In this document: in pieces, positions 19,695 to 28,758 of the stretch
Position numbering within the stretch: the first letter of the stretch is position 1
Layout of the letters: each line of letters opens with the position of its first letter
Source: Pseudomonas marvdashtae
Lineage (GTDB): Bacteria; Pseudomonadota; Gammaproteobacteria; Pseudomonadales; Pseudomonadaceae
NCBI RefSeq assembly: GCF_014268655.2
Contig: NZ_JABWQX020000001.1
Span: 186,001 to 250,000, forward strand
DNA length: 64,000 bases
Reading direction: 5' to 3'
Position numbers and translations under genes: made by a program
Notes under the pieces: generated by a model
The model's input: the letters and a program-made list of their open reading frames with translations, nothing else
What the model was told of the DNA's origin: nothing
Databases searched by the model: none

Positions 19695-20513
19695 TTATTG
19701 GCCCAGTTGTTCGGCCATTTCGGCCGAGCGGTGCGCGGCGGCGCCGAGTGCTTTTTCCACCAGGGCTTCGAAGCCCCCGGCCTGGAACGATTTGATGGCG
19801 GCTTCAGTGGTACCGGCCGGAGAGGTTACGCGACGACGCAACTCAGCGGCATCGACATCGCTGGACACCGCCATGTACGCGGCGCCGAGAGCGGTCTGCA
19901 GCGTCAGCTGGGCGGCGACTTCGCGGGGCAGGCCGAGCTTCTCGCCTGCGGCCGTCATGGCTTCGATCAGCAGGAAGAAATACGCCGGGCCCGAGCCTGA
20001 GACCGCAGTGACCGCGTCCAGTTGCTGCTCGGTGTCCAGCCACAGCGCAAGGCCGACGGCCGATAGCAGCTCTTGCGCCTGCTGGCGTTGCTCGGCGGTC
20101 ACCTGTTCGGTGGCGAACAGGCCGCTGACGCCCTGGCGCAGCAGCGCGGGGGTGTTGGGCATGCAGCGCACGATCGGCTGGGCGCCGAGCCATTTATTCA
20201 TGCTCGCGCAAGTAATACCCGCGGCAATCGACACCACCAGTTGATGGGGCTTGAGGGCCGGACGAAGCGCCTCGCACACGACTTTCATCGCTTGCGGCTT
20301 GACCGCCAGGACGATGACGTCCACGCCGTCGATGGCCTGGGCGTTGTCGGCGAAGGTTTCGATGCCGTGCTCGGTGCTCACCCGCTTGCGGGTCTCTTCA
20401 CCCGGATCGCTGGCGCGAATCCAAGAAGCATCCAGGCCCTTGGCCCGAAGGCCGCCGATCAGGCTGGCGGCCATGTTGCCGGCGCCGATAAAGGCAATAC
20501 GCGTGTTGCTCAT
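19695..20513 (-). CDS. proC: Pyrroline-5-carboxylate reductase
   Basis: A 272-residue NAD(P)H-dependent enzyme for the last step of proline synthesis. It shows the Rossmann loop AFIGAGNMAASLIGG and the family signature in the 155-180 region including AVSGSGPAYFFLL. AAGGA lies before the ATG. It sits 10 bases upstream of yggT and 28 bases after yggS. Confidence 0.97.
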   Translation of the reverse strand: MSNTRIAFIGAGNMAASLIGGLRAKGLDASWIRASDPGEETRKRVSTEHGIETFADNAQAIDGVDVIVLAVKPQAMKVVCEALRPALKPHQLVVSIAAGITCASMNKWLGAQPIVRCMPNTPALLRQGVSGLFATEQVTAEQRQQAQELLSAVGLALWLDTEQQLDAVTAVSGSGPAYFFLLIEAMTAAGEKLGLPREVAAQLTLQTALGAAYMAVSSDVDAAELRRRVTSPAGTTEAAIKSFQAGGFEALVEKALGAAAHRSAEMAEQLGQ

Positions 20514-20541
20514 GACGGGTCCTTATAAAGAGATGAGTGAG

Positions 20542-21234
20542 TCAGCTGGGCGATTGACCGTAGTCGCGAGCCCCAAATAGGGCCGTGCCGATACGCACCC
20601 AGGTGGCGCCTTGGGCGATGGCGGATTCGAGGTCATGGCTCATGCCCATGGACAATGTGTCCAGCGGCAGGTCCAGGCTGGCTTGCAAACGCTGGACGGC
20701 GGCAAAAGCTGCATCCTGTTCGGCGCGATCGTCGGTTGGCTCGGGAATGGCCATCAGCCCGCGTAACTTGAGGCGTGGCAACGCATTGATGGCGCTGGCG
20801 AGGGCGGGCAGGTCCGCTGGCGTGCAGCCGGATTTGCTGGCTTCGCCGCTGACGTTGACCTGGATGCAGATATTCAGCGGCGGCAGGTCGGCCGGGCGCT
20901 GCTCGGACAGGCGTTGGGCAATTTTCAGGCGATCCACGGAGTGCACCCAGTCGAAATGTTCGGCGATAGCGCGCGTCTTGTTCGATTGAATGGGGCCGAT
21001 GAAGTGCCAGATCAAGGGCAGGTCGGTGAGTTCGGCCTGTTTGCCCAGCGCTTCTTGCAGGTAATTCTCGCCGAAGTCCCGCAGGCCGGCGGCATAGGCC
21101 TCGCGAAGGGCCTGGGCGGGCTTGGTCTTGCTCACCGCCAATAGCTGGACGCTGTGTCCGGCGCGTTGGGCGGCCTGTTCCGCGGCATGGATGCGCGATC
21201 TAACCTGAGCAATGTTGTCTGCTATCGTGGTCAT
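20542..21234 (-). CDS. YggS family pyridoxal phosphate homeostasis protein
   Basis: A 230-residue single-domain PLP-binding protein of the alanine-racemase fold. The PLP lysine lies in LLAVSKTKPA, and FGENYLQEA, WHFIGPIQSNKT and SMGMSHDLESAI are family motifs. Start ATG 21234 gives the usual length; the longer frame to 21423 would overlap divergent pilT. The 55-bp gap to pilT must hold both promoters. Confidence 0.95.
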   Translation of the reverse strand: MTTIADNIAQVRSRIHAAEQAAQRAGHSVQLLAVSKTKPAQALREAYAAGLRDFGENYLQEALGKQAELTDLPLIWHFIGPIQSNKTRAIAEHFDWVHSVDRLKIAQRLSEQRPADLPPLNICIQVNVSGEASKSGCTPADLPALASAINALPRLKLRGLMAIPEPTDDRAEQDAAFAAVQRLQASLDLPLDTLSMGMSHDLESAIAQGATWVRIGTALFGARDYGQSPS

Positions 21235-21289
21235 AAAGAAAGGCCAGCGGTCTGAGGTTCGCGGCATTCTACTGGAATTGAGGAGCGCT

Positions 21290-22324
21290 ATGGATATCAC
21301 TGAATTACTGGCGTTCAGCGCCAAACAGGGCGCATCGGACCTGCACCTGTCCGCCGGGCTGCCGCCGATGATCCGTGTTGATGGCGACGTGCGGCGGATC
21401 AACCTGCCGGCACTGGACCACAAGCAGGTTCATGAGCTGATCTTCGACATCATGAACGACCGCCAGCGAGTGGATTACGAGAAGTTTCTGGAAACCGATT
21501 TTTCCTTCGATGTGCCCGGCGTGGCGCGGTTTCGGGTCAATGCCTTCAACCAGAATCGTGGCGCAGGGGCAGTATTCCGGACCATTCCGTCGAAAGTCCT
21601 GACCATGGAAGACCTCGGGATGGGCGAGGTGTTTCGCAAAGTGACCGAGGCCCCTCGTGGGCTGGTGCTGGTGACCGGGCCGACCGGTTCAGGCAAGTCC
21701 ACCACCCTGGCGGCGATGATCGATTACTTGAACAGCCACAAGCACCATCACATCCTCACCATCGAAGATCCGATCGAATTCGTCCATGAACCGCGCAAAT
21801 GCCTGATCAACCAGCGCGAGGTGCACCGCGACACTCAAAGTTTCTCCACGGCCCTGCGCTCGGCGCTGCGAGAAGACCCGGACGTGATCCTGGTGGGGGA
21901 AATGCGCGACCTGGAGACCATCCGCCTGGCGCTGACTGCCGCCGAAACCGGGCACCTGGTGTTCGGCACCCTGCACACCACGTCGGCGGCCAAGACCATT
22001 GACCGGGTTGTGGACGTGTTCCCGGGCGATGAAAAGTCGATGGTTCGCTCGATGTTGTCGGAGTCGTTGCAGGCGGTGATCTCCCAGACGCTGGTCAAGA
22101 AGATCGGCGGCGGCCGGGTCGCGGCCCACGAAATCATGCTGGGAACCTCGGCGATCCGAAACCTCATTCGGGAAGACAAGATCGCGCAGATGTATTCGTC
22201 GATCCAGACTGGCGGCTCGCTGGGGATGCAAACGCTGGACATGTGCTTGAAAGACTTGGTGACCAAGGGGCTGATCAGCCGCGAGCATGCCCGGGAGCGG
22301 GCGCGTACGCCGGATAATTTTTAG
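21290..22324 (+). CDS. pilT: Type IV pilus retraction ATPase PilT
   Basis: A 344-residue hexameric motor that depolymerises type IV pili at the inner-membrane base. It has Walker A GPTGSGKSTT, Walker B ILVGEMRDLETI and the HLVFGTLHTTSA motif. The C-terminal AIRNLIREDK region resembles the PilT-specific AIRNLI motif. The start is ATG 21290, because GAGGAGCGCT precedes it and the length is standard. The paralogue pilU, adjacent in P. aeruginosa, is not downstream here. Confidence 0.97.
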   Translation: MDITELLAFSAKQGASDLHLSAGLPPMIRVDGDVRRINLPALDHKQVHELIFDIMNDRQRVDYEKFLETDFSFDVPGVARFRVNAFNQNRGAGAVFRTIPSKVLTMEDLGMGEVFRKVTEAPRGLVLVTGPTGSGKSTTLAAMIDYLNSHKHHHILTIEDPIEFVHEPRKCLINQREVHRDTQSFSTALRSALREDPDVILVGEMRDLETIRLALTAAETGHLVFGTLHTTSAAKTIDRVVDVFPGDEKSMVRSMLSESLQAVISQTLVKKIGGGRVAAHEIMLGTSAIRNLIREDKIAQMYSSIQTGGSLGMQTLDMCLKDLVTKGLISREHARERARTPDNF

Positions 22325-22344
22325 AGATGTGCAGCTAGGAGGCT

Positions 22345-22455
22345 GATCGTTCCCACGCTCTGCGTGGGAATGCAGCTCGGGACGCTCTGCGTCCCCTCAA
22401 AAGCCGAACGCAGAGCGTCCGTAGAGACGTTCCCACGCGGAGCGTGGGAACGATC
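22345..22455. repeat. Composite REP-type repeat, 111 bp (copy B)
   Basis: GATCGTTCCCACGC at the left is mirrored by GCGTGGGAACGATC at the right, with inner CGGGACGCTCTGCGTCCC-type pairs. It occupies the gap between pilT and the convergent NlpC/P60 gene. Confidence 0.9.
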
Positions 22456-22463
22456 ATGCTGGA

Positions 22464-23075
22464 TCAGCGCTGAACCACGCGCATCGCCCCCGGTTCTTTC
22501 GGCAGCACGCGCTTGGCAACCACGTAGTGGGTGTTCCAATACGGCTTGTTCAGCGTGTCGATGGTCACCGACTTGCCCCGGCGCGGAGCGTGGATAAACC
22601 GGTCGTTGCCCAGGTAGATGGCCACGTGGTTGACGCGGCGGCTCTTGAGCTTGAAGAAAATCAGATCGCCAGGCTTGAGGTCCTTGCGCTCGACTTTCTC
22701 GCCGTGGCCGGCTGCCATGGCGTTGGAGGTGCGTGGGAGGTCGAACGTGGCGTCATTGAAAGCGTACTTCACCAAACCACTGCAATCGAAACCTTTGCTT
22801 GGGCTACTTCCGCCCCAACGGTAAGGTGTGCCGAGTACATTCACGGCGCGGCTCAGGACATTGCTGGTCGTCTTGGTCGCCATGGGTGGCACCAGTCGGC
22901 TGTGGGCGGTGCTCACACGCTGGACGCTTTGCTTGTTCTTGCTCGAAGGAGCAGAAACATGGGATTTAGGGGTATAGCCGTTGACGTTGGGAAGACGTTG
23001 CTCACGATTGGTGGCGTGGGCGGCCAGTGGCAATAATAGGCAAATGGTTAGCCATGTCTTGAAAAATGGACGCAT
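22464..23075 (-). CDS. NlpC/P60 family cell-wall hydrolase
   Basis: A 203-residue secreted peptidoglycan endopeptidase candidate. The signal peptide covers residues 1-21 (hydrophobic core, cleavage after AHA). After a Ser/Lys-rich linker the NlpC/P60 domain starts near residue 75. The catalytic Cys is in FDCSGLVKYAF, the His in VNHVAIYLG, and a third polar residue in FIHAPRRG. The likely start is ATG 23075; the upstream 48 codons look non-coding. It is convergent with pilT. Confidence 0.92.
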   Translation of the reverse strand: MRPFFKTWLTICLLLPLAAHATNREQRLPNVNGYTPKSHVSAPSSKNKQSVQRVSTAHSRLVPPMATKTTSNVLSRAVNVLGTPYRWGGSSPSKGFDCSGLVKYAFNDATFDLPRTSNAMAAGHGEKVERKDLKPGDLIFFKLKSRRVNHVAIYLGNDRFIHAPRRGKSVTIDTLNKPYWNTHYVVAKRVLPKEPGAMRVVQR

Positions 23076-23323
23076 TAGGCAGGGCTCTTGAAGGTTAGCG
23101 CGCAACTTTATAACAGCTTTTTTCGCCATTCCGAGGCCGTTTGTCGATTCGAAACCCAGCGTAAACCCGGCAAAATTGCGACAATTTGACCCGATTGTCC
23201 GACAGAGCCCCCGTATCACGGGCTTTTGCGCGACGCGAGTCGCTCAGGACCGCTTGTCGGCGAGACACAAAAAAGTCACAAAAAGTCCGAACAAATTTTT
23301 CTATCGAGGCAAAAGAGGCATTA

Positions 23324-23752
23324 ATGAACAGCTATCAGCAGGATGCAATCCGCGATACCCACAGCAAAGTCATCGGGTATCTGCTGTGGATTTTGGGTTT
23401 TACCGGTGCTCACCGCTTCTATTACGGCAAGCCGGTAACCGGCACGATCTGGTTCTTCACCTTCGGGCTGCTGGGCATCGGTTGGCTGATCGACTTGTTC
23501 CTGATTCCAGCCATGGACCGCGAAGCGGACCTGCGTTTTACCCCGGGTCCGATCGAGTACAGCGTGGCGTGGATACTGCTGACGTTTCTCGGCGTACTGG
23601 GCGTGCATCGCATGTATCAGGGCAAATGGCTCAGCGGCATCCTCTATCTGCTGACCGGCGGGGTGTTTTTCCTGGGCGTGCTGTATGACTTCTGGACGCT
23701 GAACGATCAGGTTTCGATCCGCAATGCTCAGAAACGCGGGGCTTTCCAGTAA
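23324..23752 (+). CDS. TM2 domain-containing membrane protein
   Basis: A 142-residue inner-membrane protein made of two TM2-like units. The motif GFTGAHRFYYGK (about residues 26-37) recurs as GVLGVHRMYQGK (near 98-109), each between hydrophobic helices. Function is unknown. AGAGG sits before ATG 23324; the longer upstream frame is rejected as non-coding. A strong hairpin terminator follows. Confidence 0.88.
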   Translation: MNSYQQDAIRDTHSKVIGYLLWILGFTGAHRFYYGKPVTGTIWFFTFGLLGIGWLIDLFLIPAMDREADLRFTPGPIEYSVAWILLTFLGVLGVHRMYQGKWLSGILYLLTGGVFFLGVLYDFWTLNDQVSIRNAQKRGAFQ

Positions 23753-23760
23753 GACGGCAG

Positions 23761-23804
23761 ATCGAGTCGCCTGCATTCGCGCAGCAGGCGACTCGATTTT
23801 TTTT
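23761..23804. terminator. Terminator between TM2 gene and pyrC'
   Basis: Perfect 14-base arms ATCGAGTCGCCTGC and GCAGGCGACTCGAT flank a 9-base loop, followed by a run of eight T on the plus strand (23797-23804). Confidence 0.9.
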
Positions 23805-25075
23805 CAGGCTTGGTGGGTGATCCGCCCATCCATCAGGGTGTAGCGCACCACACCCGGCAGGCTGTGGCCGAGGAACGGGCAGTTGTCGCCCTTGGAACGC
23901 CAGGCTTCACCGGCCACGGTGGAGGTAGCAGGGTCGAACAGCACCAGATCCGCCGGCGCGCCCACGGCCAGTTTCCCGGCTGGAAGTTGCAGCGCCTGGG
24001 CCGGGCCGGCGCTCAGGCGTGCCAGCAGGGTTGGCAGGTCGAGCAAGCCGTCTTCCACCAGCGTCAGGGCCAGCGGCAGCAGCAGTTCGACGCTGCTGAT
24101 GCCCGGCTCGGTGGCGCCGAACGGGGCCAGCTTGGCATCGCGCTCGTGGGGCTGGTGATGGCTGGAGATGGCCGAGATGACGCCGGACTTCACCGCCTCG
24201 CGCAAGCCATCGCGGTCGGCGCGGGTGCGCAGTGGCGGCTGGACATGGTAGACGCTGTTGAAATCGATCAGCGCTTCGTCGGTCAGGATCAACTGGTACA
24301 GCGCCACATCGGCGGTCACCGGCAAGCCGCGGGCCTGGGCCTGGGCGATCAACGCCGCGCCGCGGGCACTGGTCAGTTGGCTGAAATGGGCACGCACGCC
24401 GCTTTGCTCCACCAGCAGCAGGTCGCGGGCCAGGGCCACGGTCTCGGCGGTTTCCGGAATTCCCGGCAGGCCCAGGAAGCTGGCGGTCGGGCCCTCGTGG
24501 GCCAGGCCACCTTCGGCCAAGTCATGATCCTGTGAGTTGAAAACCACTGTCAGCCCGAACGTCGCTGCGTACTCCAGTGCGCGGCAGAGGGTGCGGGCGT
24601 TGCGGAAACTGCTCAAGCCGTTGCCGAACGCCACGCAACCGGCGTCGCGCAAGGCGATCAACTCAGCCAGTTGCTCGCCCTCCAGGCCTTTGCTCAACGC
24701 CCCGATCGGGAAGACCTTGGTGTTGCCGGCTTCCCGGGCGCGGTCGAGGATCAGTTCGGCCACCGCCGAAGTGTCCAGCACCGGCTTGGTCTGCGGCGGG
24801 CAACACAGGCTGGTTACGCCACCAGCGGCGGCGGCCCGGGTCTCGCTGATAATGCTGCCTTTGCGGCTGTAGCCGGGCTCGCGCAAGGCGACGTTCAGGT
24901 CCACCAGGCCGGGAGCGGCCACCAGGCCTTGGGCGTCGAGGATCTCGACCGCGACGAAACCGACCGGCGCCGCGCCAAGGGCGACGATCTTGCAGGCATC
25001 TATATGGATGTCAGTCACTTGATCCAGGCCACTGGCTGGATCGATCACGCGTGCGCCGAGAATGCTGAGCTTCAC
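23804..25075 (-). CDS. pyrC': Dihydroorotase-like non-catalytic subunit PyrC'
   Basis: A 423-residue amidohydrolase-fold protein that in Pseudomonas is required for assembly of aspartate transcarbamoylase but is not itself a dihydroorotase. The sequence supports inactivity: the metal motif DxHxHxR is replaced by [10 protein letters not shown], and the later metal-site region reads [10 protein letters not shown]. The start is GTG 25075, overlapping the pyrB stop as GTGA. It closes the pyrR-pyrB-pyrC' run. The active dihydroorotase must be encoded elsewhere. Confidence 0.93.
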   Translation of the reverse strand: MKLSILGARVIDPASGLDQVTDIHIDACKIVALGAAPVGFVAVEILDAQGLVAAPGLVDLNVALREPGYSRKGSIISETRAAAAGGVTSLCCPPQTKPVLDTSAVAELILDRAREAGNTKVFPIGALSKGLEGEQLAELIALRDAGCVAFGNGLSSFRNARTLCRALEYAATFGLTVVFNSQDHDLAEGGLAHEGPTASFLGLPGIPETAETVALARDLLLVEQSGVRAHFSQLTSARGAALIAQAQARGLPVTADVALYQLILTDEALIDFNSVYHVQPPLRTRADRDGLREAVKSGVISAISSHHQPHERDAKLAPFGATEPGISSVELLLPLALTLVEDGLLDLPTLLARLSAGPAQALQLPAGKLAVGAPADLVLFDPATSTVAGEAWRSKGDNCPFLGHSLPGVVRYTLMDGRITHQA

Positions 25076-26076
25076 TGGGCGTTCTCCTGGTCGAATTGGC
25101 GCTGGGCCGTTTGCCCGCTCATGGCCATGGACAGCACCGCCATGCGGATGGCGATGCCGTAGGTCACTTGATTGAGGATCACCGAATGCGGTCCGTCGGC
25201 CACCGCCGATTCGATTTCCACGCCGCGGTTGATCGGCCCCGGGTGCATGACGATGGCGTCCGGCTTGGCCCCGGCCAGGCGCGCCGTGGTCAGGCCGAAC
25301 AAGCGGTAGAACTCGCCTTCGCTGGGCAGCAGGCCGCCGGTCATCCGCTCGCGTTGCAGGCGCAGCATGATCACCACGTCGACATCCTTGAGGCCTTCGG
25401 TCATGTCGGTGTAGACCTTCACGCCGTATTGCTCGACGCCGATGGGCAGCAGGGTTTTCGGCGCGATCACGCGGATGTCCGGGCAGCCGAGGGTCTTGAG
25501 TGCCAGCATGTTGGAGCGGGCCACTCGCGAATGCAGGATGTCGCCGACGATGGCCACCGACAGGTTTTCGAAGCTGCCCTTGTGCCGACGGATGGTCAGC
25601 ATGTCGAGCATGCCCTGGGTCGGGTGCGCGTGACGGCCGTCGCCGCCGTTGATGATCGCCACCTGGGGGCAGACGTGTTCGGCAATGAAGTGCGCCGCCC
25701 CGGAATCACCGTGACGGACGACGAACATGTCAGCGGCCATGGCTTCGAGGTTGCGCAGGGTGTCGAGCAGGGTTTCGCCCTTGCTCGCCGAGGACGTGGA
25801 CACGTTCAACGTGATCACGTCCGCCGAGAGTCGCTGGGCCGCCAGTTCGAAGGTGGTGCGGGTGCGGGTGGAGTTTTCGAAGAACACGTTGCACACGGTC
25901 TTGCCGCGCAGCAACGGGACTTTCTTCACAGCCCGGGCACCGACTTCAAGGAAGGAGTCGGCGGTGTCGAGGATTTCCGTCAGCAGCTCGCGGCGCAGGC
26001 CATCGAGGGACAGGAAATGCCGCAGTTGGCCCTGATCGTTGAGCTGCAGCGGGCGCTTGGTTTCGAGAGGCGTCAT
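25072..26076 (-). CDS. pyrB: Aspartate carbamoyltransferase catalytic subunit
   Basis: A 334-residue enzyme forming carbamoyl-aspartate in pyrimidine synthesis. The carbamoyl-phosphate motif [12 protein letters not shown] is intact, as is the aspartate-loop region (MLRLQRERM) and [10 protein letters not shown]. It has the N-terminal extension typical of the Pseudomonas class A enzyme that complexes with PyrC'. It is 24 bases downstream of pyrR and coupled to pyrC'. Confidence 0.97.
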   Translation of the reverse strand: MTPLETKRPLQLNDQGQLRHFLSLDGLRRELLTEILDTADSFLEVGARAVKKVPLLRGKTVCNVFFENSTRTRTTFELAAQRLSADVITLNVSTSSASKGETLLDTLRNLEAMAADMFVVRHGDSGAAHFIAEHVCPQVAIINGGDGRHAHPTQGMLDMLTIRRHKGSFENLSVAIVGDILHSRVARSNMLALKTLGCPDIRVIAPKTLLPIGVEQYGVKVYTDMTEGLKDVDVVIMLRLQRERMTGGLLPSEGEFYRLFGLTTARLAGAKPDAIVMHPGPINRGVEIESAVADGPHSVILNQVTYGIAIRMAVLSMAMSGQTAQRQFDQENAQ

Positions 26077-26100
26077 CGCGATGGACTCTTACAAGGGCAG

Positions 26101-26607
26101 TTAAAGGGCAAGGTCTTGCAGTTCGAGTTGCAGCGGCGACGGGCCGGAGAGCTTGACTCGCTCATCGGCGGCCAGTGTCAGCGTCGCGCCGACCACGTTC
26201 GGTCGGATCGGCAGCTCGGCGGCATCCAGGTCCAGCAGGCACACCAGGGTCACGCTGGCCGGGCGACCGTAGTCGAACAGTTCGTTCATGGCGGCGCGGA
26301 TGGTCCGGCCGCTCATCAGCACGTCATCGATCAACACCAGGTGCTGGCCTTCGATCTCGAACGGCAGCGCCGAGGGGCGTACTTGCGGGTGCAGGCCGTT
26401 CTGGCTGAAATCATCACGGTAGAAAGATACGTCCAGGGTGCCCAGCGGCGAGTCGCTGCCCAGTTCATCGAGCAAGGCCTGGGCGACCCAGACGCCGCCG
26501 GTGCGAATGCCGATATAGCGCGGCTCGCTGATGCCGCGTTGTTCCAGGTGCGCCGTGAGACGGATCGCCATCTGGCTGATCAGTTCGGCAGGATTGGGCA
26601 GGCTCAT
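26101..26607 (-). CDS. pyrR: Bifunctional pyrimidine regulator/uracil phosphoribosyltransferase PyrR
   Basis: A 168-residue phosphoribosyltransferase-fold protein with the PRPP-binding motif [17 protein letters not shown]. In bacilli PyrR binds pyr mRNA, while in pseudomonads a regulatory role on the pyrRBC' operon is proposed. AAGGAG lies eight bases before the ATG. A hairpin with T-tract lies just upstream (26657-26690), positioned either to end the ruvX transcript or to attenuate pyrR. Confidence 0.94.
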   Translation of the reverse strand: MSLPNPAELISQMAIRLTAHLEQRGISEPRYIGIRTGGVWVAQALLDELGSDSPLGTLDVSFYRDDFSQNGLHPQVRPSALPFEIEGQHLVLIDDVLMSGRTIRAAMNELFDYGRPASVTLVCLLDLDAAELPIRPNVVGATLTLAADERVKLSGPSPLQLELQDLAL

Positions 26608-26656
26608 GCTGGCTCCTTCAGGTTCCCGGGTCGGTGCTTTTGACTCGGTTTATCGC

Positions 26657-26690
26657 TAAAAGAAAGCGCCTTGGCGGCGCTTTCAAAAAA
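26657..26690 (-). terminator. Hairpin between ruvX and pyrR (terminator or attenuator)
   Basis: Arms GAAAGCGCC and GGCGCTTTC (26662-26670 and 26676-26684), read on the minus strand, are followed by TTTT. It begins right at the ruvX stop and ends about 50 bases before pyrR. Confidence 0.7.
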
Positions 26691-27128
26691 TCAGGTTTCG
26701 AACAGGGCGGCGTTGGCGTCGAGCCAGCCTTGCAACAGCAGGGCGGCGGCGATGGCGTCCACCGGGTTGTCGCGGTAACTGCCTTTCTGCCCGCCGCGTA
26801 CCAGGCGCTCGCCCTTGGCCTCGAAGGTGGTCAGGCGCTCGTCATGGGTATAGAAGGGCAGGTTGTAGCGGCCGTTGAGCCGGCGCGCGAATTTTTCGGC
26901 GCGCAGGCACATGTCGCTGGGCGTGCCGTCCATGTTCAGCGGCAGGCCGACCACCACGGCGTCGGGTTTCCACTCCTTGATCAGCGCTTCGACCTGGTTC
27001 CAGTCCGGGACGCCGTTCTGTGCCTTCAGTGTGCACAACTCGCGGGCCTGGCCGGTAATGACCTGGCCGACCGCGACGCCGATCTGTTTGGTGCCGTAAT
27101 CGAAGCCCAGCAGCAAGCGCAGCGCCAT
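26691..27128 (-). CDS. ruvX: Holliday junction resolvase-like protein RuvX/YqgF
   Basis: A 145-residue RNase-H-fold protein. It starts with the active-site motif LLLGFDYGTKQIGVAVG and keeps VVGLPLNMDGTPSD and the DERLTT and NPVDAIAAALLL acidic motifs. Family members act in 16S rRNA 5'-end maturation and have been proposed as resolvases. Its ATG overlaps the algH stop by one base (TGATG). The longer frame to 27491 is an artefact across algH. Confidence 0.93.
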   Translation of the reverse strand: MALRLLLGFDYGTKQIGVAVGQVITGQARELCTLKAQNGVPDWNQVEALIKEWKPDAVVVGLPLNMDGTPSDMCLRAEKFARRLNGRYNLPFYTHDERLTTFEAKGERLVRGGQKGSYRDNPVDAIAAALLLQGWLDANAALFET

Positions 27129-27697
27129 CAGGCGTGTCCTGCCTGGCTGGTGAGCAGGCTGAGGTTGACACCCAGCCGGCTGGCCGCCGCTTCCAGGCGC
27201 AGTTCGCTGCTGGTGTTGAACAGGATATCGGCGTCGAATGGGCAGGTCAGCCAGGCGTTGTCGGCCAGTTCGGCTTCCAGTTGCCCCGGTTCCCAACCGG
27301 CGTAGCCGAGGGCGATCAGGCTTTTCTCCGGGCCGACGCCGTCGGCGATAGCGAATAACACATCCTGGGAGGTGGACAGCGACACGCCATTCAGGTCGAC
27401 GGTGGCCTGGAATTTTGGACCCGACGGATGAAGTACGAAACCCCGGTCGGTCTGCACCGGGCCGCCGATGAAAATCGGTACGTGCTGGCACAAGAGTGGC
27501 GGCTCGACCTCGGGACGCAGTTGCTCAAGGATATCCGCCAGGTTCAGTTCCTGCGGACGATTGACCACCAGTCCCATGGCCCCATTGGCCGTGTGCTCGA
27601 CGATGTAGGTCAAGGTGTGGGCAAAATTCGGATCAGCCATGTGCGGCATGGCAATCAGGAAGTGATGCTTGAGGTAGGTGGGGCTGACGTTTTTCAT
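27128..27697 (-). CDS. algH: YqgE/AlgH family protein
   Basis: A 189-residue cytoplasmic protein with the family opening YLKHHFLIAMPHM and the core GAMGLVVNRP and IFIGGPVQTDRGFVLH. The name comes from a P. aeruginosa locus linked to alginate regulation, but the molecular role is undefined. It is coupled to ruvX, an arrangement found in many gammaproteobacteria. ATG 27697 starts at the first conserved residue; the longer frame to 27961 overlaps the tonB gene. Confidence 0.93.
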   Translation of the reverse strand: MKNVSPTYLKHHFLIAMPHMADPNFAHTLTYIVEHTANGAMGLVVNRPQELNLADILEQLRPEVEPPLLCQHVPIFIGGPVQTDRGFVLHPSGPKFQATVDLNGVSLSTSQDVLFAIADGVGPEKSLIALGYAGWEPGQLEAELADNAWLTCPFDADILFNTSSELRLEAAASRLGVNLSLLTSQAGHA

Positions 27698-27785
27698 AGG
27701 CGCTAGTGTGGCGGCGCAGGCGCGAACTGACAAGCCGGGGATGTGCAGGAAGCGCTGATCACAGCCACCTTCATCCACGGCAGGC

Positions 27786-28682
27786 TCAGTTGCTGGAAAG
27801 CCGATCGCCGCGGGCAAACTTCCAGGTACGGATGATTTCCAGGCGGTCGATGTCCGACAGATCCCCGGTGAACGGCGCGAACGGCGCGGCCAGGCGCACG
27901 ATTCGCTGGGCCGCCTGGTCCAGCAAGGGCTGGCCGGAGGATTCCAGTACCAGCACCTCATACAGCGAACCGTCGCGGTTGATCGAGACCATCAATCGCA
28001 GATTGCCGTAAATCTGCTTGCGCCGGGCTTCCTCGGGGTAGTTGAGGTTGCCGATGCGCTCGACCTTCTTGCGCCACTCGTCCTTGTACCAGGCGCCCTT
28101 GTCGCGCATGGTCGACGCAGCGCTCAGGCGATGGATGCGCGGACGCTTGGCGTACAACTGCTGCTCCTGGGCCAATTCGGCTTCCAGGCTGGCGATGTCG
28201 CTGGACAGCTGCGAGCTGTCGAAGGTTGGCTCGGGGGCCTTGGGTTTCGGATCAGGCTTGACCTCTTCCTTGACCGGGGCCTTTTTGGGCTTCGGTGCCG
28301 TAGTAGTAACGGCGGCTTTTGGCGCTGTTTCCTGCACCTCCGGCTTGGCGGCCGGCGGCGGGGTGATCTTTTGTACCTTGTTGTCCTGGAACGGCGCGAT
28401 CTCGGTGGTCTTGGGAATCGCTTTCTTTTCCAGGGTACCGCTGCCTTGCTGGTTTTCCTGGGCCAGGAAGTCCGCCTTCTGTGGCTTGGTTTCACTCTTG
28501 AAGGTGGCCAGGGTAATTTCCAGGGTCTGGCTGATCTGCTTGGGTTCGACCGTGGCAAAGCCAACGCCCAGCAGCACGGCCAAGTGGATCAATGCCGCCA
28601 GGAACAAGGTAAAACCGAGACGATCAGCCGGGCGCACACCGCGATGGGCGAGCTCTTGGGGCAGATCGGGTGGGCGTGTCAT
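27786..28682 (-). CDS. Energy transducer TonB (TonB3-like)
   Basis: About 298 residues: a short cytoplasmic N-terminus, one membrane anchor (residues 23-45), a Pro/Lys-rich periplasmic spacer with a Gln/Glu-rich helix, and a C-terminal TonB domain (YPEEARRKQIYGNLRLMVSI). The neighbours gshB and pilG match the P. aeruginosa locus of TonB3, reported to be needed for twitching motility, so a role in type IV pilus assembly is plausible. The start is uncertain: ATGs at 28682 and 28721 both fit, and neither has a clear ribosome-binding site. Confidence 0.85.
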   Translation of the reverse strand: MTRPPDLPQELAHRGVRPADRLGFTLFLAALIHLAVLLGVGFATVEPKQISQTLEITLATFKSETKPQKADFLAQENQQGSGTLEKKAIPKTTEIAPFQDNKVQKITPPPAAKPEVQETAPKAAVTTTAPKPKKAPVKEEVKPDPKPKAPEPTFDSSQLSSDIASLEAELAQEQQLYAKRPRIHRLSAASTMRDKGAWYKDEWRKKVERIGNLNYPEEARRKQIYGNLRLMVSINRDGSLYEVLVLESSGQPLLDQAAQRIVRLAAPFAPFTGDLSDIDRLEIIRTWKFARGDRLSSN

Positions 28683-28758
28683 GACAAGGAAACCAACATC
28701 ACGTTTTTTCAGGCCGGGCATGATAACGCAATGTGGGTTTCCTTCATCAGGATCTGGA

